Shown piece by piece: positions 16,572 through 24,075 of a stretch of DNA of 51,109 bases (position 1 is the first letter of the stretch; each line of letters begins with the position of its first letter). Source of the stretch: an uncultured Collinsella sp. (GTDB lineage: Bacteria; Actinomycetota; Coriobacteriia; Coriobacteriales; Coriobacteriaceae); the NCBI GenBank assembly GCA_900547855.1, contig URIK01000001.1:1-51109 (forward strand), written 5' to 3'. A program made the translations under genes and the position numbers. Under the pieces are notes generated by a model. The model had not been told where the DNA came from. It saw nothing but the letters and a program-made list of their open reading frames with translations, and did no database searches.

Positions 16572-17525
16572 TTAGCCGTGGAAGCGAGCTGTGGGTGCAA
16601 GCGGCTGTTCGCGAAAGACGCGCTCGACGGCAGCGCGGTATTCGTCGACCTTTTTGGTCTTGCGTACGATCTTGTGGACGGTAGCGGGATCAGCGAAAGC
16701 GCACTTGGCGTAGAACCACCACTCCTTCATGCGGAAGACCGCATTGCCGCCAATCTCTTCTGCATATGCCGCAAACAGCGTGTCGTGGAAGCGCTGCAGC
16801 TCAGCAGCCGTTGCAGCAGGGCCGCCCTTGACCATGCGAGCCAGAGCGGGGTTCGCGAGCAGGCCACGCCCCAACATCACATGGCGCGTGCCGGGATAGG
16901 CCTCCACCAGCGCATCCATATCCTCAAGATCAAAAATATCGCCGTTATAGGCAACCGGGAACGGCGCACGCTCCAGCGTCTCGCCATAAAACTCTTTGCG
17001 CGGCGAGCCCGCATAACGGTCCTTCTGCACGCGCGGATGCACGATCAGCTCTGCCAGCGGCATGCGGCAATATAGATCGAGTACGCGCTCGTATTCGTCG
17101 TCGCTCTCCAACCCCAACCTGGTCTTGACCGATACCGGCAGCGGAGAGCGCTCACACACGTCACTCAAGAACACCTCAAGTTCGTCGAGATTACGCAAGA
17201 AACCCGAGCCCTTGCCCTTGGCGACAACCGTCCCCGAGGGGCAACCCAAGTTGAGATTGACCTCGCGATAGCCCATGTCGGCGAGCACCTGTGCCGCCCA
17301 CACAAACTCGTCCGCGTTCTTGGACATCAGCTGAGGCACCACGTTGAGCCCCTGGTTATTGGCAGGATCGATCTCCTTAAACGCCTTGCCACCAAAGCGG
17401 TTTCCCACCCGCGGCGGCGGCAAAAACGGCGTGTAATAGCAATCGAGCGCACCGAAGCACTCCGCATGCACGCGACGGAACACATGCCCGGTAATCCCCT
17501 CCATAGGGGCAAGCGAAAGAATCAT
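16572..17525 (-). CDS. dus: tRNA-dihydrouridine synthase
   Basis: 317 residues. FMN-dependent TIM barrel that reduces uridine in the tRNA D-loop. Opening LAPMEGITGHVFRR, the catalytic cysteine block NLNLGCPSGTVVAKGKGSG (Cys95) and the flavin phosphate region near YNGDIF and MLGRGLLANP are all present. The sequence of these blocks resembles the DusB/DusC group, but the subfamily is not assignable by eye. Start ATG at 17523-17525. No operon partner. Confidence 0.93.
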   Translation of the reverse strand: MILSLAPMEGITGHVFRRVHAECFGALDCYYTPFLPPPRVGNRFGGKAFKEIDPANNQGLNVVPQLMSKNADEFVWAAQVLADMGYREVNLNLGCPSGTVVAKGKGSGFLRNLDELEVFLSDVCERSPLPVSVKTRLGLESDDEYERVLDLYCRMPLAELIVHPRVQKDRYAGSPRKEFYGETLERAPFPVAYNGDIFDLEDMDALVEAYPGTRHVMLGRGLLANPALARMVKGGPAATAAELQRFHDTLFAAYAEEIGGNAVFRMKEWWFYAKCAFADPATVHKIVRKTKKVDEYRAAVERVFREQPLAPTARFHG

Positions 17526-17549
17526 CTACTCTTCTCTCATATCAACACA

Positions 17550-17570
17550 ACAAAGGGGCCGTCCCTTTGT
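17550..17570. repeat. Short hairpin of the CAAAGGG/CCCTTTG family (copy 1, partial)
   Basis: ACAAAGGG (17550-17557) pairs with CCCTTTGT (17563-17570), and the right arm continues as CACAT, like the full copies at 17856-17888 and 24043-24075. The left arm lacks the AATGTG extension, so this looks like a worn copy. It lies just upstream of the dus gene. Confidence 0.6.
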
Positions 17571-17658
17571 CACATGCATTATGCCTTGCGCTTCAGGCGA
17601 TTCACAAGGAAGAGGTAGCTACTGAACGATGACCACCCTCCAGCCGCACCCCATACAA

Positions 17659-17840
17659 CGAGGTCTAATACTTTTCCCGAGAAGTGAACGAGTGAAAACG
17701 GGCCCCGAAGCATCTGCACTTTCGAGATGCAATTTCCTGCGGTTTTGCCAGCCAAATCCTGCGGGTTTGACGTCTAAAAATGTCGATGCTTCGGAGGCCC
17801 AAGTATGGCCGTTCACTTCTCGGAAAAGTATTAGACCTCG
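17659..17840. repeat. 182-bp nested inverted-repeat element, possible structured RNA or MITE
   Basis: Outer arms 17659-17690 and 17810-17840 are complementary over 31 bp with a single bulged G. A second pair of arms, 17701-17714 with 17785-17799, extends the fold with one unpaired base (GGCCCCGAAGCATC against its complement). The core contains two similar blocks, TTCCTGCGGTTTTG and ATCCTGCGGGTTTG. It occupies the middle of a 447-bp gap without any gene I can support and is flanked by family-C hairpins. It could be a mobile non-autonomous element or a highly structured transcript. Confidence 0.75.
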
Positions 17841-17855
17841 ATTTACATGCCACTC

Positions 17856-17888
17856 AATGTGACAAAGTGGCTGCTCCTTTGTCACATT
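17856..17888. repeat. Palindromic hairpin, family C copy 2
   Basis: AATGTGACAAAG pairs exactly with CTTTGTCACATT, with an internal mismatch zone TGGCTGCTC. The same element with a perfect stem is at 24043-24075 and a worn copy is at 17550-17570. It is 84 bp past the stop of the MFS gene on the minus strand and may help terminate the operon. Confidence 0.7.
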
Positions 17889-17972
17889 CGATGAAAAAGG
17901 GCACCGATGTTAGTCGATGCCCCAAAGCGGCTGCAGGTTAAGCCCTACAGCGTATGTCTAAGACGAATCGAA

Positions 17973-19238
17973 CTATTCGTCCCAGGAGAGGTTCTTACCA
18001 GTCTTTTTTGCCAGCAGCAAGAACAGGCCGATAATAACGTTGCATGCGATGCAGAAGATGAAGACGCCCTGGAAGGAGCCGACAAGCTCATAGACCTTCA
18101 TCATAACGGGCATGCCAAAGGCGCCGACGATATAGCCCACGGAGCAGATCAGCGCGAAGATGCGACCGAAATCGCGGGAGCCAAAGACATCCATAACCAA
18201 AACGGTCAGGGCAGTGCCAGCGATGACGTACATTACGTCGTTCACGCCTGCTGCGAGGATGCTGAGCGTCGAGTTGCCGCTGCTCATCATGAGCATGACA
18301 AAGGAGAGGATGGAGACAGCGAGCCAGCCCAGAATGGCCTTCGTGCTGCCGAACCTATCGCAAGTGGTGCCGACGATCGGATTGAGGAACAGATCGAAGA
18401 GCGATGCAGCGGATACCATGAAGCCGCCCACCATGGGGCTAAAACCAACCTCGGAAGCATACGTCGGGAAGAGCTGGTTCATGCAGCAAGTGAGCTGAAC
18501 AAGACAGAGGAAGCCGATGCAGAAGAAGAAGGCAGGCGACTTAATGGCGCGCGCATAGCTAACGCCACGCGTGCTATCCTCGGTCGTCTCCTCGGTCTCG
18601 GTGACCGTCTCGCCCTCGACGTAGCCATAGGGCAGCATGCCCTTGTCCTGAGGCTTGTAGCGGATGATCAGAATGGAAGCTGGGAGAATGAGCACTGCGG
18701 AAACACCGGCGAGCACCAGATAACCAGTTCTCCAGCCAGCGGCCTCGATGACAGAGGTGATGACGGGACTCATGATGAGCATGTAAATCGAGTTCACTGC
18801 CCAAGCGAGACCGATTGCCAGGCCACCAGATTTTTTGAACCACTGGTCAATAACGTCGGACATAGCGACGCCGGTGGTGAAGGCGAAGCAAACGCCAATC
18901 AGAGCGCCAGCGGCGATGAACATCCAGACTTCGGTGTAGAAGGCCATGCCTGCGCCGGCAGCGAGCAAAATAAGCTCGACAACGGGGAGCCAAACCTTGC
19001 CAACGACCTTGGGAATGAGTTTTCCGACAAACGGAAGAGCTGCCGCAAGACCAATGAGCGTTGCGGTGAAGTAATACGAGAAGATGGAATAGTCAAACCC
19101 GAACTCCTCGCACACGGGTGCGACGAAGGAGCCCGCGATGACGCTATAGGATCCGGTCGTGCCGGCAGACATAAGGCCGAGCGCGATTACGAGAACCCAT
19201 GCGTAAACCTTGCTGCTCTTTAACTTTGCATTTTCCAT
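17973..19238 (-). CDS. MFS transporter (OFA-like), third gene of the deiminase operon
   Basis: 421 residues with about 12 transmembrane helices and a charged central loop (about 196-220). The motif-A region between helices 2 and 3 is poorly conserved (GKLIPKVVGK). It resembles the oxalate/formate-antiporter branch of the MFS. It starts 11 bp after the carbamoyltransferase stop, with TAGGAG before ATG 19236-19238. A close paralogue is encoded at 22618-23898; most helices match nearly residue for residue. The known agmatine/putrescine exchanger AguD is an APC-family protein, so an MFS carrier here hints at a different substrate or a convergent solution. Confidence 0.87.
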   Translation of the reverse strand: MENAKLKSSKVYAWVLVIALGLMSAGTTGSYSVIAGSFVAPVCEEFGFDYSIFSYYFTATLIGLAAALPFVGKLIPKVVGKVWLPVVELILLAAGAGMAFYTEVWMFIAAGALIGVCFAFTTGVAMSDVIDQWFKKSGGLAIGLAWAVNSIYMLIMSPVITSVIEAAGWRTGYLVLAGVSAVLILPASILIIRYKPQDKGMLPYGYVEGETVTETEETTEDSTRGVSYARAIKSPAFFFCIGFLCLVQLTCCMNQLFPTYASEVGFSPMVGGFMVSAASLFDLFLNPIVGTTCDRFGSTKAILGWLAVSILSFVMLMMSSGNSTLSILAAGVNDVMYVIAGTALTVLVMDVFGSRDFGRIFALICSVGYIVGAFGMPVMMKVYELVGSFQGVFIFCIACNVIIGLFLLLAKKTGKNLSWDE

Positions 19239-19249
19239 TGACGCAGCTC

Positions 19250-20314
19250 CTAGAGACCCAGAAGGGCACACATAACGGCCTTGATGGTGTGCTGACGGTT
19301 CTCTGCCTCACGGAAGATGACCGAAGCGTTGGCCTCAAAGCACTCGTCGGCAATCTCGAAACCCTCGGTGATGATCTCGCGATGAAGGTCGTTCTTGCAC
19401 TGGTCGAGGAGCATCTTGCCAACACGGTGATCCGCGTTGTGGACAGAGGGAAGCTCATGCATGCAGAAGATGTCGGGATTGTTGGTGCGCTTGCACAGCT
19501 CGCTGGTGACGCGATAGGGGTACAGAGACTCGGCATCGCCCAACCAGGAGTTGTAGTCGTCGGGATCCAGAACCTCTTCTCCGCACTCGGGGTTGATGTA
19601 GCGCCACTCCTCGGTAACGATAACGTCAACGCCATCCAGGGCATCGAGGTCAGAGGTGATGGTAAAGGTCCTATTGGGAGCGTACTTGGCGTAGCAGGCC
19701 TCCACCTCTTCGATCATTTCCTTGCACATCTGATGACGGAGGTCGTCGGGGCCGATGGCGAGGAAGGCCATGTCGAGCATAGCGCACAGACGGCCATACC
19801 ACACTGGGGCGCCGGCGCAGTTGCCAACGAAAGCCATCTTCTTGCCGCGGCTCGTACGCAGACCGCCCCATTGCTCTTCCATCGTAAGAGCGTCAGCGAG
19901 CATCTGAGTCGGGTGATCGCCGAGAGTAAGGGCATTGATGACCGGGATGTCAACCAGGTCGGCGACGTCATAGAGGAACTGCTCGTCCTTCTGTGCGCGG
20001 TAGACGATGAGATCGTACATGCCGTTAAAGACGCGCATGGCATCCTTGACGGTCTCGCAGTCACCCATGTGGGAGTTGGTCAGATAAGTGAAGCCCATGC
20101 CCAAATCATTGCAGGAGGTCTCGAATGCGCAACGAGTACGGGTCGAGCCCCACTCAAAGTTGGCGAGGACGTTTTTGCCGGGGAAGTAGCGCTGGTCGAC
20201 ACCAGACTTCTTCTGAGCCTTAAGGTTCCAGGCAAGATCGATGAGATAGCGGAAATCCTCGGAGGAGAGATCATGGATGTTGATGTAGTCGCGACCGCGG
20301 AGGCTGTTGTTCAT
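19250..20314 (-). CDS. Atypical ornithine/putrescine carbamoyltransferase-like enzyme
   Basis: 354 residues of the aspartate/ornithine carbamoyltransferase fold. Carbamoyl-phosphate motifs are intact: STRTR (57-61) and DHPTQ (133-137). The second-substrate motifs are not: the HCLP motif of ornithine and putrescine enzymes reads HELP (286-289), and the region that holds SMG in OTC reads TEEWRYINPE (234-243). The carbamoyl donor is therefore probably unchanged while the amine acceptor differs. Beside a deiminase, the expected direction is phosphorolysis of an N-carbamoyl amine to carbamoyl phosphate and free amine. ATG 20312-20314 follows AAAGGAA. No carbamate kinase is in the window to make ATP from the product. 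Confidence 0.82.
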   Translation of the reverse strand: MNNSLRGRDYINIHDLSSEDFRYLIDLAWNLKAQKKSGVDQRYFPGKNVLANFEWGSTRTRCAFETSCNDLGMGFTYLTNSHMGDCETVKDAMRVFNGMYDLIVYRAQKDEQFLYDVADLVDIPVINALTLGDHPTQMLADALTMEEQWGGLRTSRGKKMAFVGNCAGAPVWYGRLCAMLDMAFLAIGPDDLRHQMCKEMIEEVEACYAKYAPNRTFTITSDLDALDGVDVIVTEEWRYINPECGEEVLDPDDYNSWLGDAESLYPYRVTSELCKRTNNPDIFCMHELPSVHNADHRVGKMLLDQCKNDLHREIITEGFEIADECFEANASVIFREAENRQHTIKAVMCALLGL

Positions 20315-20358
20315 GCCTATTTCCTTTCGAATTATTATCAAAATTATTGTTGAATGTG

Positions 20359-20390
20359 TCCCCGAGGAAAACACGGATATCCCTCGGGGA
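20359..20390 (-). promoter_or_regulatory. Intercistronic hairpin between the deiminase and carbamoyltransferase genes
   Basis: TCCCCGAGG (20359-20367) pairs with CCTCGGGGA (20382-20390) with a 14-nt loop. It lies in the 123-bp gap between the two genes on the minus strand. Such a hairpin may attenuate or protect the transcript so the genes are expressed at different levels. Confidence 0.5.
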
Positions 20391-20437
20391 GCGGTACATG
20401 TGGCGCCTAAGCCAAAGAGCGCAGGCTCTAAGGCTCA

Positions 20438-21676
20438 CTAACGACTGGCCGCCACGTCCTTAGTCCAGCAGTGCACGCCGCCGCCGGACAGGTTAAGCGC
20501 GAGGGAATCAATCATGATGACTTTGCGATCGGGGAAGCAGCTCTCAAGAACTGCCTTGGCCTGCTCATCCTTCTCTTTCACGACCTCGCTCATGCCCTCG
20601 TGGTAATAACGCTGGCCAAGAACGACGCCGTTGCAAATCAGGAAGTTGCAGTAGCTCGCTGCGGCGTAGAAGTGGACGGGGCCCTCGGGCCAGGGGGTGC
20701 CATCCATAAACTTGCCGCCCATTTCGTCGATGAAGCCCTTATAGAGCTCGTAATCTTCATCGCCAGGGGCGATAACGACTTCAATAGGCTCGGCGGTGGG
20801 CATACGAACGATCTCGAAGGGCTTGCCCTCCCAGTCCGTTTCGTTGCTCAGGATCTCGTAGGCTGCCTCAATGCGGCGACGAGACTCTGCTCCAGCCTTG
20901 CTCGAGGCTGCCTCTTCATCGGACACCTCGGCAAGAAGAATCTTGTTCGGAGTGATAAAGCGACACATCTCATCAATGTGAGCTGCAAAGCTCATGCCAA
21001 AGACGGGAGTTCCGTCTTCCTTCTCGTCGAGGATGCCCAGTCGATAGTCGTCGTCCTCGAGCATAGGCTGCGGAAGCCAGATAACCTTGTTGAGGTTGTA
21101 GATGCGCTTATACTCGGCCTCTACTTCCTCTTTCGTGAACTCGGGATTACGCTTGCGGCATTCCGTGTCCTCGATGGCGATCAGAGTGCCGTGACCGTCA
21201 AACTCACGGTCGCCGCCCTCCGAAACCATTTCGGAATTGACGATATCGAAGCAACCGAGCGCAACCGCCATGTGAACGGCTGCCTTACGTGCGGACTGGC
21301 ACTCCGGGGAGTTCTTGTCCCACACGCCGTAATAGGTCCAAGCGGGGTTGACCATATAAGAATGGCCCTTGTCGTCGACCATGATGCTGGGACCGTTGTC
21401 GCGGACATAGAAGTTGGAGTCTTCGAACTGCGTGATCTCGATGCGATCGAGATCAACCCCCTCCTCCTTCAGGCGCGAGCAAGCCTCCTCATAGGAGCCG
21501 GGGGTGCCGCAATTGAGGTTGACCGTAACGTCGCCATACTCGAGCAGAGCCTTGATCACGTCAACGCAGGGCTGGCGGTTATCGTAGCCCTCTGCACGGA
21601 TGTAATCGGGAAGCCATGTCACATAGACGTTGGAGCGCTTCTCGAACTCGCCCGGCATACGATAGTTCTCGTACAT
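20438..21676 (-). CDS. Agmatine deiminase family protein (peptidyl-arginine-deiminase fold)
   Basis: 412 residues. Family catalytic positions are visible: RDNGP (Asp93), the SEGGD block (152-156), HID (His233, Asp235) and the nucleophile in GGGVHCWT (Cys403). The enzyme hydrolyses a guanidino group to a ureido group plus ammonia. Compared with standard agmatine deiminases, the EGGSIH-D-GEGT block reads EGGDREFDGHGT and the C-terminal HCITQ reads HCWTK, so the substrate is uncertain. ATG 21674-21676 has GGAAGGA about 7 bp upstream; the long upstream open frame runs through the operator region and is not coding. First gene of the operon, divergent from the TetR regulator. Confidence 0.83.
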   Translation of the reverse strand: MYENYRMPGEFEKRSNVYVTWLPDYIRAEGYDNRQPCVDVIKALLEYGDVTVNLNCGTPGSYEEACSRLKEEGVDLDRIEITQFEDSNFYVRDNGPSIMVDDKGHSYMVNPAWTYYGVWDKNSPECQSARKAAVHMAVALGCFDIVNSEMVSEGGDREFDGHGTLIAIEDTECRKRNPEFTKEEVEAEYKRIYNLNKVIWLPQPMLEDDDYRLGILDEKEDGTPVFGMSFAAHIDEMCRFITPNKILLAEVSDEEAASSKAGAESRRRIEAAYEILSNETDWEGKPFEIVRMPTAEPIEVVIAPGDEDYELYKGFIDEMGGKFMDGTPWPEGPVHFYAAASYCNFLICNGVVLGQRYYHEGMSEVVKEKDEQAKAVLESCFPDRKVIMIDSLALNLSGGGVHCWTKDVAASR

Positions 21677-21758
21677 GGTTGGTCCTTCCGTCGGGTTTCC
21701 CGCGATGCTGTCCGGCCGCGACAATAGCGGGGTTTCACCTGCTATAGTACTACTATAC

Positions 21759-21822
21759 CTACCGTTCGGTAGATAATTTTGAATAATTACCGCTCGCCTA
21801 CTGATACATACCGTTCGCCGTA
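21759..21822. promoter_or_regulatory. Operator array in the divergent tetR/deiminase promoter region
   Basis: Three similar dyads: CTACCGTTCGGTAG (21759-21772, perfect arms around TT), TACCGCTCGCCTA (21788-21800, degenerate) and TACCGTTCGCCGTA (21809-21822). Their centres are about 28 and 21 bp apart. They lie between the start of the deiminase operon (21676) and tetR (21901), where repressor binding could block both promoters. The same motif recurs upstream of the second MFS gene at 23937-24015. Confidence 0.7.
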
Positions 21823-21900
21823 TATAGTGGTCATGTTTGGACACGAATTGATGTTCCGTTGCCATCCTTAATAATGTTGGTAGTGCGGAAGTGATTTGCA

Positions 21901-22479
21901 ATGGAGAAATGCAGCGTGAGCACAAGAAAAAAAATATTGGACGCAATGTACGATCTTGTGGCAGAAGTCGGTTATGACAAAGCGTCTATCGGAAAGATTT
22001 GCGACTTTGTCGGTATATCCAAGCCGTCGGTGTACTACTACTTTCCCTCAAAAGAGGAGATTTTCACTACGCTCTTGGACAGCATGTTTCCGACCATTGA
22101 CTATCAGCGCGACTACTCGCTAATAGTCGATAGGGACGGGTTCAAGGCCGCGCTTATCGAGCTCGGCAATTCAGTTATAGGTGGCTATCGAAGCGATGAA
22201 AAGCGCCGGCGCGTGCTGGCCGAGGTTAGCGTTCAAGCAAATCGAATTCCTGCAGTTCAGGAACGTCAAGCGACGGCGACCAAACGAACCATGGATGCGC
22301 TTAAAGACATCCTTCTTCATGGTGTAGAGATTGGCGCGTTTTCCGATAGCGCCGACGTAATGCTCTACGTACAAATTCTTTATACCGTTCTGGAGGGAGC
22401 AAGCAATACGGTCGCTCAAGGTGAGGATATTGATGAGAAAGCGGTTTGGGCGGGAATAGTCGAGCTTATGTTCAAATAA
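21901..22479 (+). CDS. TetR/AcrR family transcriptional regulator
   Basis: 192 residues. The N-terminal helix-turn-helix (about 8-55) has the classical TetR pattern: RKKILDAMYDLVAEVGYDKASIGKICDFVGISKPSVYYYFPSKEE. The C-terminal ligand domain is helical and not assignable. ATG 21901 is preceded by GGAAG. It is divergent from the deiminase/carbamoyltransferase/MFS operon, and TetR-type dyads occupy the intergenic region, so it very likely represses that operon, itself and the second MFS gene, released by a pathway substrate or product. A strong hairpin at 22541-22582 terminates it. Confidence 0.92.
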   Translation: MEKCSVSTRKKILDAMYDLVAEVGYDKASIGKICDFVGISKPSVYYYFPSKEEIFTTLLDSMFPTIDYQRDYSLIVDRDGFKAALIELGNSVIGGYRSDEKRRRVLAEVSVQANRIPAVQERQATATKRTMDALKDILLHGVEIGAFSDSADVMLYVQILYTVLEGASNTVAQGEDIDEKAVWAGIVELMFK

Positions 22480-22540
22480 ACCAGCCAAGCTGAAGCGCAT
22501 GTTGGCACCCATGGTGCCTGCGGGCAACCTTTAAAATGAA

Positions 22541-22582
22541 AACAGGGGTCGACTCCAGTCTGGCTTGGAGTCGACCCCTGTT
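22541..22582. terminator. Bidirectional terminator between tetR and the second MFS gene
   Basis: 17-bp perfect stem (22541-22557 with 22566-22582), loop of 8 nt. It sits between two convergent stops (22479 and 22618). The outer AA/TT pairs and nearby AAAATGAAA give it an A-rich side toward the minus-strand transcript end. Confidence 0.85.
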
Positions 22583-22617
22583 GCATGGCAATCTATGCCG
22601 ATGCAAATCGGCGCTTA

Positions 22618-23898
22618 TTACTTTTCAGCAGCCTTATTGAGAAAGCCGGAAACGATAGCAAACGCAGCAATCATAAGGTTGCAGGCAATGCAGAAGATAA
22701 ATACTCCCTGGAATGACCCTGCCATGCCGTAAACCTTCATCATGACCGGCATTCCAAAAGCACCGACGACATAGCCCGCTGAGCAAACGATCGAATAGAT
22801 CCTTCCAAAATCGCGTGATCCAAAGAGCGAGAGGAGAAGCATCGGCATTGCGGTTCCAACGATGGCGAACATGACATCGTTTACACCAGCTGCAATGATG
22901 GAAACGGTCTCATTGCTTCCGCCAATGATAAGAAGCAGGAATGAAAGAATGCTGACACCTGTCCATGCGACCGTTGCTTTAATAGCGCCAAGCTTGTCGC
23001 ATGTTTTGCCCACGAAGGGATTTAGGAAGATATCGGAGAGTGAAGCTGCCGAGACCATTAAGCTTCCTACGATAGGATTGAAACCGACCTCGCTTGCATA
23101 GGTTGGAAACAGCTGGTTCATGCAGCAGGTGAGCTGCGCCACGCAAAGCAAGAGGACACAGAGAATAAAAGACGGCGTTTTCGCGGCATCGCGGAGTGCC
23201 ATGCCCGAAAGGACATCTTCCTGCTCATCGGCGCTGCAGCTCTCATGGGTTTCGGAGGCGGTCTCTCCGTACGGAAGCATATTGCGATCAGAGGGGTTAA
23301 GGCGAATGATAAATGCGCTTGCAGGCAAAATCATAGCTGCAGAAACGGCCGCAAGCACGATGTATCCCGTACGCCAGCCTTGCTGCTCGATGACCAGTGT
23401 AATGACAGGACTCAATAACAGCGTGCAGAGAGAATTAACGCCCCAAGCGAGGCCGATGGCGAGACCGGACGATTTGCTGAACCATTGGTCAATGACATCG
23501 GACATGCAGACGCCCGTTGTAAACGAAAAGCAGATGCCGATCACTGCGGCGGAGACGGTGAACATCCAGACCTCGGTGTAGAACGCCATTGCGGCGCCGG
23601 CGGCAATAAGGACGAGTTCAATGCAAATATGCCATGGTTTGCCGATTACTTTTGGAATGAAGCGACTCAAAAGCGGAAGCCCAAGCGCAAGGCCAAGAAG
23701 AATCGCGGTGAAATAGAAAGAAAAAGAAGTGTAGTCAAAGCCCAGATCTTCACATACTGGAGCAACGAATGAGCTGGCAATAATGCTATATGTGCCAGTT
23801 GTTCCGGCGGACATTAAGCCGAGCGCAATAACGACGACCCAAGCAAATGCGCCGCTTTCACGGAGACAATCTTTTTTGGCTGGTGTGGTGAGAGTCAT
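22618..23898 (-). CDS. MFS transporter (OFA-like), paralogue of the operon transporter
   Basis: 426 residues, about 12 transmembrane helices. It shares most of its sequence with the protein at 17973-19238, for example the block SAGTTGTYSIIASSFVAPV against SAGTTGSYSVIAGSFVAPV, and NQLFPTYASEVGF is identical in both. Differences concentrate in the central loop and termini. ATG 23896-23898 follows GGAG by 6 bp. Its upstream region carries the same TACCG-type dyads as the tetR promoter, so it should belong to the same regulon. Two related carriers in one regulon suggest import of the substrate and export (or exchange) of the product. Confidence 0.87.
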   Translation of the reverse strand: MTLTTPAKKDCLRESGAFAWVVVIALGLMSAGTTGTYSIIASSFVAPVCEDLGFDYTSFSFYFTAILLGLALGLPLLSRFIPKVIGKPWHICIELVLIAAGAAMAFYTEVWMFTVSAAVIGICFSFTTGVCMSDVIDQWFSKSSGLAIGLAWGVNSLCTLLLSPVITLVIEQQGWRTGYIVLAAVSAAMILPASAFIIRLNPSDRNMLPYGETASETHESCSADEQEDVLSGMALRDAAKTPSFILCVLLLCVAQLTCCMNQLFPTYASEVGFNPIVGSLMVSAASLSDIFLNPFVGKTCDKLGAIKATVAWTGVSILSFLLLIIGGSNETVSIIAAGVNDVMFAIVGTAMPMLLLSLFGSRDFGRIYSIVCSAGYVVGAFGMPVMMKVYGMAGSFQGVFIFCIACNLMIAAFAIVSGFLNKAAEK

Positions 23899-23936
23899 GG
23901 TTGCTCCATTTCTATCGGCAATACATCCTATATGCC

Positions 23937-24015
23937 TACCGATAGGTATATAAACCAGAGGACTCTTCGTCAAGCATTAAGCGGGGAGAGGGAGTTCTTA
24001 ACCTGCCGAACGGTA
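23937..24015 (-). promoter_or_regulatory. TetR-type operator sites upstream of the second MFS gene
   Basis: TACCGATAGGTA (23937-23948) and TGCCGAACGGTA (24004-24015, complement TACCGTTCGGCA) match the dyads at 21759-21822. They lie 39-117 bp upstream of the start codon. The shared motif ties this monocistronic transporter to the TetR regulator located beyond its 3' end. Confidence 0.6.
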
Positions 24016-24042
24016 ATTAGACCCCGTTTTCGCAAGGGTCTC

Positions 24043-24075
24043 AATGTGACAAAGGGACTGTCCCTTTGTCACATT
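24043..24075. terminator. Palindromic hairpin, family C copy 3 (perfect), at the 3' end of the ABC exporter gene
   Basis: 15-bp perfect stem, AATGTGACAAAGGGA (24043-24057) with 24061-24075, 3-nt loop CTG. It overlaps the stop codon of the ABC gene by 2 bp and probably ends its transcript. The same sequence family occurs at 17550-17570 and 17856-17888. Confidence 0.75.

Noticed and set aside
17629..17885. Open frames crossing the 182-bp inverted-repeat element in both directions
   Set aside because: Their similar sequences come from the palindrome; no ribosome-binding site or recognisable domain.
17907..19223. 438-codon plus-strand frame rich in Asp, Glu and His
   Set aside because: Antisense to the MFS gene; the composition is the mirror of a membrane protein and no motif is present.
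20471..21727. 418-codon plus-strand frame opposite the deiminase gene
   Set aside because: Antisense shadow; the minus-strand frame has the full deiminase catalytic set.
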